A stretch of 64,000 nucleotides of DNA from Laceyella tengchongensis (GCF_900182735.1 NZ_FXTU01000005.1:186001-250000), one strand, 5' to 3'. Shown: positions 32,262 through 41,295, counted from the stretch's first letter. The notes: generated from the letters alone by a model not told the origin. A program made the numbers and translations.

Positions 32262-33497
32262 ATGGGGAAAGAATCAGGGGTTTTGTCACCTGCATTCACA
32301 GTGCAAAAGGGAGCGTGCATCACTTCGCCCAAAGGGTTTAAAGCGGCAGGGATGCATGTGGGTATCAAACGCAAGCGGCCCGATTTGGGAGCAATCGTAT
32401 GCGAACGGGAAGCGACGGCTGCCGCTGTATATACAGTCAATGCCTTTCAGGCGGCGCCGATCCAAGTAACCCAAGATAGTTTGGGAGTGTCCGGGAAATT
32501 GCGAGGTGTGGTCGTCAACAGCGGCAACGCCAATGCCTGCACTGGACGGCAAGGGATGATGGATGCCTATGCGATGCGGGCGAAGCTGGCCGAAGAACTT
32601 GCCTGTCCGCAAAGCATGGTGGCGGTAGCTTCGACCGGTGTTATTGGTGTATTGATGCCGATGAACAAGGTGATTCAGGGCATTGAAGCGCTGGTACCGA
32701 AGTTAAAAGCGCCAGACACTTCGTTTGCGGAAGCGATCTTGACGACTGACACATGCACGAAGCAAGTGGAAGTGAGCGTGGAGATTGAGGGCAAACCGGT
32801 GACCATTGCAGGGGTGGCCAAAGGCTCCGGCATGATTAAGCCCAATATGGCCACCATGCTGGCGTTTATCACTACCGATGCGGTGATTGAACCGGAGATT
32901 CTCCAATCTTTGCTGTGGAAGACCACTGATCAGACATTCAACATGATCACAGTCGATGGGGATACAAGCACCAACGACATGGTTTTGGTGATGGCAAGTG
33001 GGGAAGCCGGGCATGCTCCCCTCGACATGCACCATGCTGATTGGTCCAAATTCCAACAAGCGTTTCAGTATGTCTGCCAAGAGTTAGCCAAGATGATCGC
33101 CCGTGACGGAGAAGGGGCGACGCGCTTGATCGAGGTCGTGGTTGAAGGGGCGATCCACGAACAGGAAGCGCAAAACATCGCCAAAGCGGTGGTCGGTTCC
33201 AGCCTGGTGAAGACGGCGGTGTTTGGCGCTGACCCCAATTGGGGGCGAATTGTGTGCGCGGCTGGTTACGGCGAGCCTTCTTTGCGACCGGAATCAATCG
33301 ATGTTTACCTGGGACACGTGCAAGTGATTGGGGGAGGCATGCCGTTGCTATTTGATGAAGAACAGGCGCGCGAGGAGTTGAACCAGGAGAAAGTAATCAT
33401 CCGCGTCAATCTGCATCGGGGCCAGGCCACGGCGACGGCGTGGGGATGTGATTTGACATATGAATACGTGCGCATCAATGCCAGCTACCGCACGTAA
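32262..33497 (+). CDS. argJ: Bifunctional ornithine acetyltransferase / N-acetylglutamate synthase
   Basis: A 411-residue ArgJ. It recycles the acetyl group from acetylornithine to glutamate and can also start the cycle with acetyl-CoA. The protein cuts itself at KPNMA/TMLAF, leaving Thr198 as the nucleophile. The oxyanion pair (STGVIG) and the C-terminal ADPNWGRI are present. AAGGGGGAGCG precedes ATG 32262, 15 bases after argC. Presence of ArgJ means the cyclic version of the pathway; no argA or argE is needed. Confidence 0.97.
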   Translation: MGKESGVLSPAFTVQKGACITSPKGFKAAGMHVGIKRKRPDLGAIVCEREATAAAVYTVNAFQAAPIQVTQDSLGVSGKLRGVVVNSGNANACTGRQGMMDAYAMRAKLAEELACPQSMVAVASTGVIGVLMPMNKVIQGIEALVPKLKAPDTSFAEAILTTDTCTKQVEVSVEIEGKPVTIAGVAKGSGMIKPNMATMLAFITTDAVIEPEILQSLLWKTTDQTFNMITVDGDTSTNDMVLVMASGEAGHAPLDMHHADWSKFQQAFQYVCQELAKMIARDGEGATRLIEVVVEGAIHEQEAQNIAKAVVGSSLVKTAVFGADPNWGRIVCAAGYGEPSLRPESIDVYLGHVQVIGGGMPLLFDEEQAREELNQEKVIIRVNLHRGQATATAWGCDLTYEYVRINASYRT

Positions 33498-33513
33498 CGG
33501 GAAGGAGAGGCTG

Positions 33514-34311
33514 ATGGAACAGCTGATTGTGCTAAAAGTGGGAGGCAGTGTTCTGGAACGGATTCATCCGGCGTTTTTTGCCCAATGTTTTGACGCATGG
33601 CGCGCAGGAACGCAAGTGGTCATCGTTCATGGCGGCGGCCCGATGATATCGCGATTGATGGAAAAGCAAGGGAAAAAGCCCTTGTTCATCGAGGGGCGGC
33701 GCGTGACCGATGAAGAGACGTTGTCGCTGGTGCAGATGGCTTTGTCCGGACATGTGAACAAGCAATTGGTGACGCAACTGATCAACCAACAAGTGGCGGC
33801 CATTGGCATAAGCGGGGTGGACTTAGAGCTGTTGAAGGCGGAACCCGCGGCCCCTGAGTTGGGTTATGTCGGCCGTGTCACCGACGTGAATGTGGAGGCG
33901 CTCGATCATGTGCTTAAGCAAGGCTGGATGCCAGTCATCGCCTCTGTGGGAGTGGATGGAGATGGTCAAGTGTACAACATCAACGCGGATGAGGCTGCGG
34001 CGGCGATTGCTGTTGCTATGTGTGCCGACCAGCTGATTTTATTAAGTGACGTTGACGGCATCCAAATCGGTGGCCAATTGCTCCAGGAAGCAGACCCCGC
34101 GACCATAGAACAGGGGATTGCGGACGGGGCGATCACGGGAGGCATGATTCCGAAAGCGAGGTCGGCTTTGCAATCGCTGGCGCAAGGGATTCCCGAAGTG
34201 CGTATTGTGAACGGCGCTCATGCCAATGGGTTTAAACAGGGTGCGGGTACCCGCATCGTCAATCAAGAGGTGATCGACCATGGGATTGTTTCCGACGTAT
34301 CTCCAGCATGA
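33514..34311 (+). CDS. argB: Acetylglutamate kinase
   Basis: A 265-residue amino-acid kinase family enzyme that phosphorylates N-acetylglutamate. It has VLKVGGSVLE, VIVHGGGPMISRLM, RRVTDEETLSLVQMALSG, ILLSDVDGI and GGMIPKARSAL. Some members of the family are the arginine feedback point; the long N-terminal helix of arginine-sensitive enzymes is missing here. ATG 33514 follows GGAAGGAGAGG. Its last 32 bases overlap argD, so translation is coupled. Confidence 0.96.
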   Translation: MEQLIVLKVGGSVLERIHPAFFAQCFDAWRAGTQVVIVHGGGPMISRLMEKQGKKPLFIEGRRVTDEETLSLVQMALSGHVNKQLVTQLINQQVAAIGISGVDLELLKAEPAAPELGYVGRVTDVNVEALDHVLKQGWMPVIASVGVDGDGQVYNINADEAAAAIAVAMCADQLILLSDVDGIQIGGQLLQEADPATIEQGIADGAITGGMIPKARSALQSLAQGIPEVRIVNGAHANGFKQGAGTRIVNQEVIDHGIVSDVSPA

Positions 34312-35464
34312 GATTCACTTCGTTGATGGAACTGGCGCCGTGTTGGTGGATGAGTCTGGCAAGGAATATCTCGACTTTGCCTCTGGGATCGGCGTGGTGA
34401 ACTTAGGTCACCGACACCCGCGGATTGAGCAAGCCCTCATCACTCAGGCGCAAGGAATCTGGCACACGTCCAATTTGTTTGCCAGTTCCTTGCAACAGGA
34501 AGTGGCGAACCTCTTGTGCAAGATGAGTGGATTGGGTGCCGTCTTTTTCGCCAACAGTGGGGCGGAAGCCAATGAAGCGGCGATTAAGTTCGCCCGCCGT
34601 TGGGCCAAGATGGTGAAAATCATTCAGGAGCCGGAAATCATCACTTTTCAGCGCTCATTCCACGGACGGACATTGGCGACGTTGACGGCGACCGGGCAAG
34701 ACAAAGTGAAAGATGGTTTCTCCCCATTGCCGGCGGGATTTCGCATTTTGCCGTACGGGGACATTCAGGCGGTCAAGCAAGCCACAGGAGCGACGACGGC
34801 GGCGGTGCTTTTGGAGCTGGTGCAAGGGGAAGGAGGCGTTCGACCGGCTGATCCAGCGTTTGTCCAAGCGTTGGCGGCTTGGTGTCGGGAGAAAAACATC
34901 TTGTTGATGATTGATGAGGTGCAAACTGGCATGGGCCGGACAGGGCATTGGTTCGCCTATCAAAAGTACGGGATTGAGCCAGATGTGGTCACTTTGGCCA
35001 AGGGATTGGGCAACGGTTTCCCTGTAGGGGCGATGCTAGCCAAAGCAGCTTGGAAAGAAGTATTGGGACCTGGATCACATGGGACGACATTTGGTGGTGG
35101 TCGTTTGGCGATGGCGGTGGCTCGAGCCGTGTTGGAAGAGTTGTCGCAACCATCCATGATGGCTGAAATACGGGATAAAGGTACATGGCTTAGACAACTG
35201 TTGGAGAAAGAGCTGCGCGGATTAACAAGCGTACAGGAAATCCGCGGCGAAGGGCTGATGTTAGGGATAGAGCTGAACACTTCGGCCGGCCCGGTGGTTA
35301 AATCGCTGTTGGAGCAAGGATTGGTCACGCTGGTGGCCGGGGAGAACGTCTTGCGCTTGTTGCCGCCCTTGGTGGTAACGCACGGCCAAATTGTCCGTGC
35401 CGTTTCGTTGATTAAAGAAGTGGTGCAGGAATGGGAATGGACGGCCCCGGTTCCAGCCGACTAG
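34280..35464 (+). CDS. argD: Acetylornithine aminotransferase
   Basis: A 394-residue class III PLP aminotransferase that converts acetylglutamate semialdehyde to acetylornithine using glutamate. The cofactor lysine is K241 (TLAKGLGNGFPVGAML). GSGAEANEAA-like NSGAEANEAAIKFAR and LMIDEVQTGMGRTG surround the PLP site. The ATG at 34280 lies inside the end of argB, in another frame. The stop is followed by a 116-base gap before argF, without terminator. Confidence 0.96.
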   Translation: MGLFPTYLQHEIHFVDGTGAVLVDESGKEYLDFASGIGVVNLGHRHPRIEQALITQAQGIWHTSNLFASSLQQEVANLLCKMSGLGAVFFANSGAEANEAAIKFARRWAKMVKIIQEPEIITFQRSFHGRTLATLTATGQDKVKDGFSPLPAGFRILPYGDIQAVKQATGATTAAVLLELVQGEGGVRPADPAFVQALAAWCREKNILLMIDEVQTGMGRTGHWFAYQKYGIEPDVVTLAKGLGNGFPVGAMLAKAAWKEVLGPGSHGTTFGGGRLAMAVARAVLEELSQPSMMAEIRDKGTWLRQLLEKELRGLTSVQEIRGEGLMLGIELNTSAGPVVKSLLEQGLVTLVAGENVLRLLPPLVVTHGQIVRAVSLIKEVVQEWEWTAPVPAD

Positions 35465-35580
35465 CGCATGCCGGATTCACCGATGGCGGCTGAAACCGTT
35501 TTTCCATGGCCGCTTCCGGGTGAGGGGAGCGTTCATGGAAATGGGCCGGCGAAGAACGAAATCGAAAGGGCTGAGGAAAC

Positions 35581-36540
35581 ATGATCGAAGCGCCTTTGGC
35601 GACGGAATGGACAGATAAGGATTTCATCGGTTTGGCCAATTGGGGGCCTGAGGAGGCGGAAGCGTTTTTGCAGCATGCCCTGCAATTGAAGGCCGACAAA
35701 GCGGAGTGGGTGAAGAAAGCCCCGTTGCAAGGAAAAAATTTGGGTATGATCTTTGATAAGCCGTCGACCCGGACGCGCATTTCGTTTGAAGTGGGCATGG
35801 CTCAATTGGGTGGTCACGCGCTGAATCTCCATCGACAAGAGTTGCAATTGGGGCGGGGAGAGACGATAGAGGATACGGCCCGCGTGCTGTCGCGGTATGT
35901 GGATGCGATTTTGATCCGCACCCATAGCCACGACTTGGTTACCCAATTGGCAGAAGCGGCGGACATTCCAGTGATCAACGGGTTAACGGAGCGGGAGCAT
36001 CCCTGTCAAGCTTTGGCGGACATCATGACCCTGGCTGAGTGCAAAGGGGAGTTGGCCGGCCGTATTTGTTGCTATGTAGGAGACGGCAACAATGTGTTGC
36101 ATTCGTTGATGCACATCGCGGCGCTGACCGGCATGCATCTGTCCATTTCCACGCCGAAAGGCTATGAACCCAGTCCGGCGATCTGGCAAGAAGCGGAGGC
36201 CATCGCCCGCGTCACTGGTTCTACCTTCTCCTTCAGTTATGATCCGGCGCAATCGGTCAAAGACGCCGATGCTGTGTACACGGACGTGTGGGCGAGCATG
36301 GGGCAAGAAGAGGAGAAGGAGCAACGGGCGCAGGCATTTGCTGGGTACCAGGTCAACCAGGAGCTGATGAGCCGCGCGAAACCAGATGCGATTTTCATGC
36401 ACTGCTTGCCCGCTTATCGCGGCTTGGAAGTAAGCGCCGACGTAATCGACGGCCCGCAATCGGTGGTATTCCAGCAAGCGGAAAACCGCCTGCACGCACA
36501 ACAGGCCTTGTTGCTCGGTTTGTTGTTATCATCATCGTGA
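35581..36540 (+). CDS. argF: Ornithine carbamoyltransferase
   Basis: A 319-residue OTC that joins ornithine and carbamoyl phosphate to citrulline. Carbamoyl-phosphate binding is by S62-T-R-T-R66; HPCQALAD and HCLPAYRG mark the ornithine domain. It ends the local argCJBDF cluster. argG and argH, and the carbamoyl-phosphate synthase genes often found between argD and argF, are not in this window. CTGAGGA precedes ATG 35581. Confidence 0.96.
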   Translation: MIEAPLATEWTDKDFIGLANWGPEEAEAFLQHALQLKADKAEWVKKAPLQGKNLGMIFDKPSTRTRISFEVGMAQLGGHALNLHRQELQLGRGETIEDTARVLSRYVDAILIRTHSHDLVTQLAEAADIPVINGLTEREHPCQALADIMTLAECKGELAGRICCYVGDGNNVLHSLMHIAALTGMHLSISTPKGYEPSPAIWQEAEAIARVTGSTFSFSYDPAQSVKDADAVYTDVWASMGQEEEKEQRAQAFAGYQVNQELMSRAKPDAIFMHCLPAYRGLEVSADVIDGPQSVVFQQAENRLHAQQALLLGLLLSSS

Positions 36541-36578
36541 GCCCCGGCCGGACGCTTCAAAAAACAGAGCCCGGGGCT
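36540..36578 (+). terminator. First hairpin after argF
   Basis: AGCCCCGG (starting in the stop codon) pairs perfectly with CCGGGGCT across a 23-base loop. No T-run follows. Confidence 0.6.
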
Positions 36579-36595
36579 GATATACGTACAATCTC

Positions 36596-36620
36596 GCTGG
36601 CCAATTGGCCGGCTTTTTTC
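36596..36620 (+). terminator. Terminator of the arg operon
   Basis: GCTGGCCAATTGGCCGGC, a nearly perfect palindrome, is followed by six T. It ends arg transcription about 55 bases after argF. Confidence 0.8.
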
Positions 36621-36815
36621 TTTGTGGCGAGTTGGCAACCAGAGGATTAATCAAGACAAAAATGGGGAAAAGTCATCGAAAGAAATGAAGGGTGAAACGA
36701 AGCATAGTTTTCTATTTCGTCACTCTTTTCATGATCTGGTTTAATATAATGAAGATATCGAACAGATCGTGATGATGAGCCAGCATCTGGTTGAGAGCAA
36801 AGGAGTTAACGCGTG

Positions 36816-37814
36816 ATGTCTTATCAAATAGGAATAGAGCTCTCCGCCTCTTTTTTCAAACTGGTGGAAGTGAAAAAACGACGAAAATCCATGGAACTAC
36901 AACAGATGGTGGTTCATCCTTTGCCTAGCATTTGGGCCAGAGAGCCGTACTTCCTGGAACGTGAAGAATTGATCCAAACCATACAGGAGGCCTTGCTGGG
37001 GCGGCGATTGCACACGGAGCGCGTTCGTATCGGCATCAATTGCCGGGAAGTGATTTTCAAAAGGTTGATGGTGCCGGAAATGCGGAAACGGCAATACCGC
37101 ACTTACATCAAAGAGCAACTGATTCCTCTGTTGGAGCTTCCGTTTCCCGATCCGGTGTTTGACTATCAGCTCATCGATCATGTGTGGGCGGATGGGGATC
37201 GCCAAGAGATCATGTTGGCTCTGATGTCCCGCTCGTACAGGGATGCACTGGTACGATGCTTCCGCTTTTGCGGCTTAGATCCGGTGCAGATTGATATCGC
37301 TCCTTTCTGCCTCTATCGCTGGTCCAATGCTTATCGTGGACTCATCGCCCCGCAGTCGCTGATTTTGCAAATTTCCAAACTGGGTGTGGAAGCGAGCTTT
37401 TTCAGCGACAATCAATTGATCGACACCCAAGTGTTTTCCCTGCCGGTGGCGGATTATATGGAGGGAGAGGATCGACCGCACCCCAATCCGCTTCATCCTC
37501 TGTTAGAGAGTGAGGAAGAGATCAATGCGTATGGTGAAGCATTGCTGGCCAAGCTGTACGGACTGATGGATGAGAAGAAGCAGCGGATGTTTGCGTGTCC
37601 GCAAGCGGAATGGGTGCTGGCGGGCGAGGGATTGGATATGTTTTTATTGGAACATTGGCTAGAGCAGAACCAATTGGCCAAAGTCACCCAAGCCCCAGCG
37701 GCGGAGCTAGTCATGTCCGAAGCGCTAAAAGAGAAAGCGTTGCGCTTTGTGGGAAGCTCGCTTGCTGTCCCGCTCGGCTTGATGGTAGGCGAGAAGGAGG
37801 GGATGGGACGATGA
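36816..37814 (+). CDS. pilM: PilM-like type IV pilus assembly ATPase-fold protein
   Basis: A 332-residue protein of the actin-like PilM family, which sits in the cytoplasm and binds PilN. The start SYQIGIELSASFFKLVEVK is the usual first phosphate-binding strand. RLMVPEMRKRQYRTYIKEQL and ALMSRSYRDALVRCFRFCGL match PilM blocks. ATG 36816 is 10 bases from AAAGGAG, GTG 36813 is 7 bases away. Its stop overlaps pilN (ATGA). No pilus motor, prepilin or peptidase gene is nearby, so these genes may serve a ComG-type pseudopilus encoded elsewhere. Confidence 0.8.
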   Translation: MSYQIGIELSASFFKLVEVKKRRKSMELQQMVVHPLPSIWAREPYFLEREELIQTIQEALLGRRLHTERVRIGINCREVIFKRLMVPEMRKRQYRTYIKEQLIPLLELPFPDPVFDYQLIDHVWADGDRQEIMLALMSRSYRDALVRCFRFCGLDPVQIDIAPFCLYRWSNAYRGLIAPQSLILQISKLGVEASFFSDNQLIDTQVFSLPVADYMEGEDRPHPNPLHPLLESEEEINAYGEALLAKLYGLMDEKKQRMFACPQAEWVLAGEGLDMFLLEHWLEQNQLAKVTQAPAAELVMSEALKEKALRFVGSSLAVPLGLMVGEKEGMGR

Positions 37815-38401
37815 ATTTTTTGCCGCCCCAACCGCTGTCCCGCCGCTTTTTTTTCTGGTGGCTGAGTTTGATTTTGTTGGTCGTGGGAGCTGGGATCGGC
37901 GGTGTTTTATACTTTGATCGGGTGCTGGAGAAGAAAGTGACCCGCATAGAAGACGCCGTGATTGAAAAGCGGCGCGCTGTCAGCGAAGCAATGCTAGAAG
38001 AAAGCAAAGAACAGAAGTTTTACGACAAGTACCAAGCGTTTTTCACCTACCGCGACACCATTGAACGTGCTGAGGGGAAACGCCAAGCTTGGAAAGAAGC
38101 GGCGGAAGCCATTGTCACTACCATGCCCGCGGGTGCTCGGCTGTTTCAGTTGCAAGGGCTGGGCAATCGGCTGGATGGCTGGGCTTTGTTTCCCTCCATG
38201 CAAGAAGCGTCCGACTTTGTGAGCAAGCTGGCGCAAGAAGAGAACGAACATTTCAGCGAAGGCTGGATCGATTGTGTCGGCGATCAATGCGCTGCGGCCA
38301 AAGTGAAAAAAGAAGCGGATAAAAATCAAGTCATTGTGCGGTTTCACTTCGCTCTGCAAAAGGAAAAAGAAAGTGTTCCGCTATCGCAAGGAGGTGACTG
38401 A
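37811..38401 (+). CDS. PilN-like pilus assembly membrane protein
   Basis: A 196-residue bitopic protein: the short cytoplasmic tail MNFLPPQPLSRR, which in PilN docks to PilM, is followed by one membrane helix (FFFWWLSLILLVVGAGIGGVL) and a coiled-coil plus ferredoxin-like outer domain. ATG 37811 overlaps the pilM stop. Similarity to PilN is by topology and gene order; the sequence itself is divergent, so I leave the symbol out. Confidence 0.7.
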   Translation: MNFLPPQPLSRRFFFWWLSLILLVVGAGIGGVLYFDRVLEKKVTRIEDAVIEKRRAVSEAMLEESKEQKFYDKYQAFFTYRDTIERAEGKRQAWKEAAEAIVTTMPAGARLFQLQGLGNRLDGWALFPSMQEASDFVSKLAQEENEHFSEGWIDCVGDQCAAAKVKKEADKNQVIVRFHFALQKEKESVPLSQGGD

Positions 38402-38448
38402 CCATCCGGCAACCCATCCCCCCAAAACGCTGGAAGTCGGGGAAAACA

Positions 38449-39066
38449 TTGAGCTTTCTCTGGTGCCTGGGGTTGGTCGGCTTACTCGGGCTGGCTTACC
38501 ATCAATTGCAACCGGACTATCTGGAGTACCAGCAACTGAAGCAAGAAGGCGAACGGCTGACGAGAAATTTGAAGCGGTATGAAAAATATACTGCTTCCAC
38601 TTACCAGTTGCCGATCGAACCTTCACAGGCAGAGTTGGCCGGATTGGAAAAAAAGGTCCCCGTCATGCAAAACCAGCCGGATTATGTGGTCCAGTTGGAA
38701 CAAGCCGTCAATACGGCGGGCGCATCCTGGAAAAAAATAGAGCTGCTCGATGATATCAGCGAGCTGTTCAAGTCTCCCGCCCAAGCGAAGGACTCGCCGG
38801 CGATTCCGCCTGATACGGATGTGGTGAACGAACAATTAGGTATCGTTTCGTCCGAAGCCCTGCGGCCAATCTGGATTAAGCTAGAGGTTCAAGCCACCCA
38901 GAACCAATTCACCAACTTGTTGCACCAACTGCAACAAGGGGAACGCCTCGCCACCGTTGTCGGTTGGAATTATCAATGGACAGATGACACCAAAGCCGAG
39001 CCAGGCGTCGTGTATCTGGCACTGTACTCGTATCAGGATGAAAGAGTAAAGCAGCATCTAAAATAG
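38449..39066 (+). CDS. PilO-like pilus assembly membrane protein, uncertain start
   Basis: A bitopic protein with one helix (FLWCLGLVGLLGLAYHQL), a coiled-coil segment and an outer domain ending in YQWTDDTKAEPGVVYLALYSYQ, as expected for PilO after pilM and pilN. The start is odd. TTG 38449 gives 205 residues but removes the cytoplasmic tail. A very strong AAGGAGG (38389-38395) lies just behind pilN and would serve a start near 38398-38404, where the frame offers only CTG or ATC. From there the tail would read TIRQPIPPKRWKSGKT, a good cytoplasmic anchor. The true start may be a non-AUG codon. Confidence 0.65.
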   Translation: MSFLWCLGLVGLLGLAYHQLQPDYLEYQQLKQEGERLTRNLKRYEKYTASTYQLPIEPSQAELAGLEKKVPVMQNQPDYVVQLEQAVNTAGASWKKIELLDDISELFKSPAQAKDSPAIPPDTDVVNEQLGIVSSEALRPIWIKLEVQATQNQFTNLLHQLQQGERLATVVGWNYQWTDDTKAEPGVVYLALYSYQDERVKQHLK

Positions 39067-39068
39067 CG

Positions 39069-39102
39069 AAACCCCTCATCAAAGGAGAGATGAGGGGTTT
39101 TA
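39069..39102 (+). terminator. Terminator of the pilMNO-like operon
   Basis: AAACCCCTCATC pairs perfectly with GATGAGGGGTTT, then TTA. Confidence 0.9.
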
Positions 39103-39497
39103 TCCATATGGAAAAGAAAATGTCGCTATGGATGGAACACTGAAAAAGATAGAAGGGAGTATTTAGAATGAATGCGGGTAGATACAAGTATAGGTGCTGG
39201 ACAAGGATTGATTCAGAAAGAGAATCCTGCAGTTCAGATCAAGGCAACGGCCAATGGGAAGTTATTTAAAATGACTCATACGTGTTGTGAATAAGATGCT
39301 AGGGTACTGATGGGCTAGTGTTTCCTGTTCCCTGGTATTGTTCGATTCGGGTTTCCCTTGTCAAAAAAACGAACCATTTTACGAATAGGATAGATAACTA
39401 GTTTATTTAGCATGTTTCCTCATAAGTATGATAGAATCCACGTCTTTTGCAATTAGGGGAGGAATGTGGGAGAACAGTGGAAAGGGGAACCGTCAAC
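39103..39497. other. 395-base junction region before the prophage
   Basis: The region between the last clear chromosomal operon and the first small prophage-side genes. It is A+T-rich, holds one possible 40-codon frame (39172-39294) and a TATGATAGAAT-like box near 39427. I saw no tRNA gene and no repeat that matches the sequence after 63.5 kb, so no attachment site can be named. Confidence 0.4.
39172..39294 (+). CDS. Possible 40-residue protein or gene remnant
   Basis: The frame from ATG 39172 reads MRVDTSIGAGQGLIQKENPA and goes on to TCCE, with codon choice like that of nearby genes. AGAAGGGAG lies 12 bases upstream. An overlapping ATG at 39168 in another frame would fit the ribosome site better but gives an odd peptide. 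I do not recognise the sequence; it could be the start of a truncated gene. Confidence 0.3.
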   Translation: MRVDTSIGAGQGLIQKENPAVQIKATANGKLFKMTHTCCE

Positions 39498-39704
39498 ATG
39501 AAATGGATGGGTTGGACCGCGGTAGGGTTGGTGATGGCTGCACTCGCTTATGGGGTGGGGATGCAGCTGCCGAAACCAATGCCGTTTCCCGGGTATGTGA
39601 TTATCATCGGGTTGGTGGTGATTGTGGTGATGTTTGCCGCGCTCCGATTTGGGACAGCGCTGGCGCGGCGCGAACGTGAGGAGGAGAAAGACGGAGCCGG
39701 TTGA
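39498..39704 (+). CDS. Small membrane protein, 68 residues
   Basis: Two hydrophobic helices (WTAVGLVMAALAYGVGMQL and YVIIIGLVVIVVMFAALRF) are separated by a Pro-rich turn (PKPMPFPG), and the protein ends in a charged tail (RREREEEKDGAG). ATG 39498 has AAAGGGG 10 bases upstream. Unknown family. It could belong to the chromosome or to the left edge of the prophage. Confidence 0.6.
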   Translation: MKWMGWTAVGLVMAALAYGVGMQLPKPMPFPGYVIIIGLVVIVVMFAALRFGTALARREREEEKDGAG

Positions 39705-40099
39705 GTTTACCAGGATCGTGGAGGATTGTCGGTCAGCGCCGGCATGAGTGGACGGGATGACCAGCCCGCCTGCATTGTTCAAGTGTCGGCTTGGAAATGT
39801 AGGCGGGCTTTGCTTTGATGCGAACAAGATGGTGCGACAAGTGGGGCAGACAGCATTTGAATGTGAACATATGTTCGTATATAATGAATATTAAACAACT
39901 CTTTTGTCCAAACAGGAGAGAGCAGAAGAAGAGGGGCCTACGTATGCATAAGGCCCCTGGCTCGGATGATCCCAATCAATGATGCGGATAGGTATGACGT
40001 TGGAAAGATGAGCTTGTCACGATAAATCAGCGGTGAAATCAGAAGTGTTGTCAGGGTTTAGCAGCATGTGCTAGCTTATTCATCTTGGGAGTGATCAGA

Positions 40100-40288
40100 A
40101 TGGTAGGTCATCTTGAAGACAGCAATGCCAATGCAAAAACAACCCACTGCCACAGCGAAGTCCCAAAAGATGATCCGGGCGTGGATGTTGAGAGCCTGTG
40201 TGCGTTATTGTTGGAGACAAAACTCTTAACGCAAAAGGAAATCGACGAATTGATCCGCATTCAGCAGAGAATGCGCGGGTTGACCTGA
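40100..40288 (+). CDS. Small protein of unknown function, 62 residues
   Basis: ATG 40100 lies 8 bases after GGGAG. The first half is polar (DSNANAKTTHCHSEVPKDD), the second half looks helical (VESLCALLLETKLLTQKEID). I do not recognise it. It stands just beside the first Xre repressor gene, convergent with it. Confidence 0.5.
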   Translation: MVGHLEDSNANAKTTHCHSEVPKDDPGVDVESLCALLLETKLLTQKEIDELIRIQQRMRGLT

Positions 40289-40316
40289 ACAGAATGTGTA
40301 AGAAGCTTCTGCTTTT

Positions 40317-40688
40317 CTATTTGTTGCCAATCAATCGATCCAAAATGGCGATGAGGATTTCCCTTATCTGGGTTTGATCTGCTTCGGGAATCGCCTTCCC
40401 TCCCCAAGTGAGGGGTTTTTCGGCCAGGGCCTGTCGCACCTCGCGTAGGTCGATGTGCGACTGAGAACGGAAGTCAGGGGAGGGACTGTCGGTGTGACCC
40501 AACAGGTAATCCACGGAGACGGAGAAGTGAGCAGCCAGCTGTTTGAGCTGGCTGGTGTCCGGCTCGTACTGGTTCCGTTCCCATCTGGAGATGGTAGCGG
40601 TGTCTACATCCAGGTGATTAGCGATGTCACCTTGCGTTTTTTTGTGTTTTTTTCTTAATTCCCTCAATCGTTCTCCTAACATACTCAT
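40317..40688 (-). CDS. Xre-family (cI-like) repressor 1
   Basis: A 123-residue regulator. The N-terminal helix-turn-helix reads LGERLRELRKKHKKTQGDIA then VDTATISRWERNQYEPDTS, followed by SVSVDYLLGHTDS, a very common end of the Cro/cI-type domain. The C-terminal part (EKPLTWGGKAIPEADQTQIR) may hold a dimerisation helix. No LexA-like peptidase domain is present, so induction would not be by self-cleavage. ATG 40688 follows GGGGTG. The palindromes at 40845-40897, upstream of its promoter side, are probable operators. Confidence 0.85.
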   Translation of the reverse strand: MSMLGERLRELRKKHKKTQGDIANHLDVDTATISRWERNQYEPDTSQLKQLAAHFSVSVDYLLGHTDSPSPDFRSQSHIDLREVRQALAEKPLTWGGKAIPEADQTQIREILIAILDRLIGNK

Positions 40689-41050
40689 GCTTAACACCCC
40701 GGTATTTTGTCATGCACAATCTAGTTTATATTTGCATTATCTACAATTTATTGTATCATCCCTGAACCGTAATTGGTATATGTAAATCGGTTTTTTTACT
40801 TATTATGCAAAAAAAGCCGTTATTTTTTTCGTTTTTGTATTTACATTTGCACTAAATGCAAATATACTTAAATTAAATAATTGCATTTAGTGCAAATAGG
40901 TGTTGCTGATGCGGACAGGCTGGGTGAAGGCGGATTGATGCCGCAACCAGCTGTTGGGGTTGATTTGGCACATATTTGGCACCTTGGTAGGACAAGTTCG
41001 GATTAATATGAAGGTAGAACGCCACTTATGGAAAAAGGGAGGATGGCGGT
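40689..41050. promoter_or_regulatory. Lysogeny control region between repressor 1 and the early genes
   Basis: A very A+T-rich 360-base region. Two palindromic sites stand out: ATTTGCACTAAATGCAAAT (40845-40863) and ATTGCATTTAGTGCAAAT (40880-40897). Each is an inverted repeat of TTTGCA/TGCAAA, and they are mirror images of each other over 17 bases. A further TATTTGCATTAT occurs near 40729. This is what a cI-type switch looks like, with repressor 1 as the natural candidate to bind. Confidence 0.6.
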
Positions 41051-41239
41051 ATGGGGAAGGCGCAAGGCACATTATATGACGTATTGTCTTACTTGGCAGT
41101 GTGTTATGATGTGGAGCTGGTGGGCGAGTACGTGAACTTGAAGACGTTGTCCAGCCGGATTGAGGCGTTGGGTTCAAAAGGGAAAACGGATGAATTTATC
41201 GCGACCGTCAAAGCGTTGGCCGAGGAGAGGGCCGAATGA
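41051..41239 (+). CDS. Small early prophage protein, 62 residues
   Basis: ATG 41051 is preceded by AGGGAGGATGGCGG. The product (MGKAQGTLYDVLSYLAVCYD...) has short amphipathic helices and no motif I recognise. It is the first gene to the right of the operator region and probably part of the early transcript. Confidence 0.55.
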   Translation: MGKAQGTLYDVLSYLAVCYDVELVGEYVNLKTLSSRIEALGSKGKTDEFIATVKALAEERAE

Positions 41240-41295
41240 GGGGGAAACAACACAACCAATAGGCGGGCCCACTGGATATGTTGTTTCGGTTTGCT

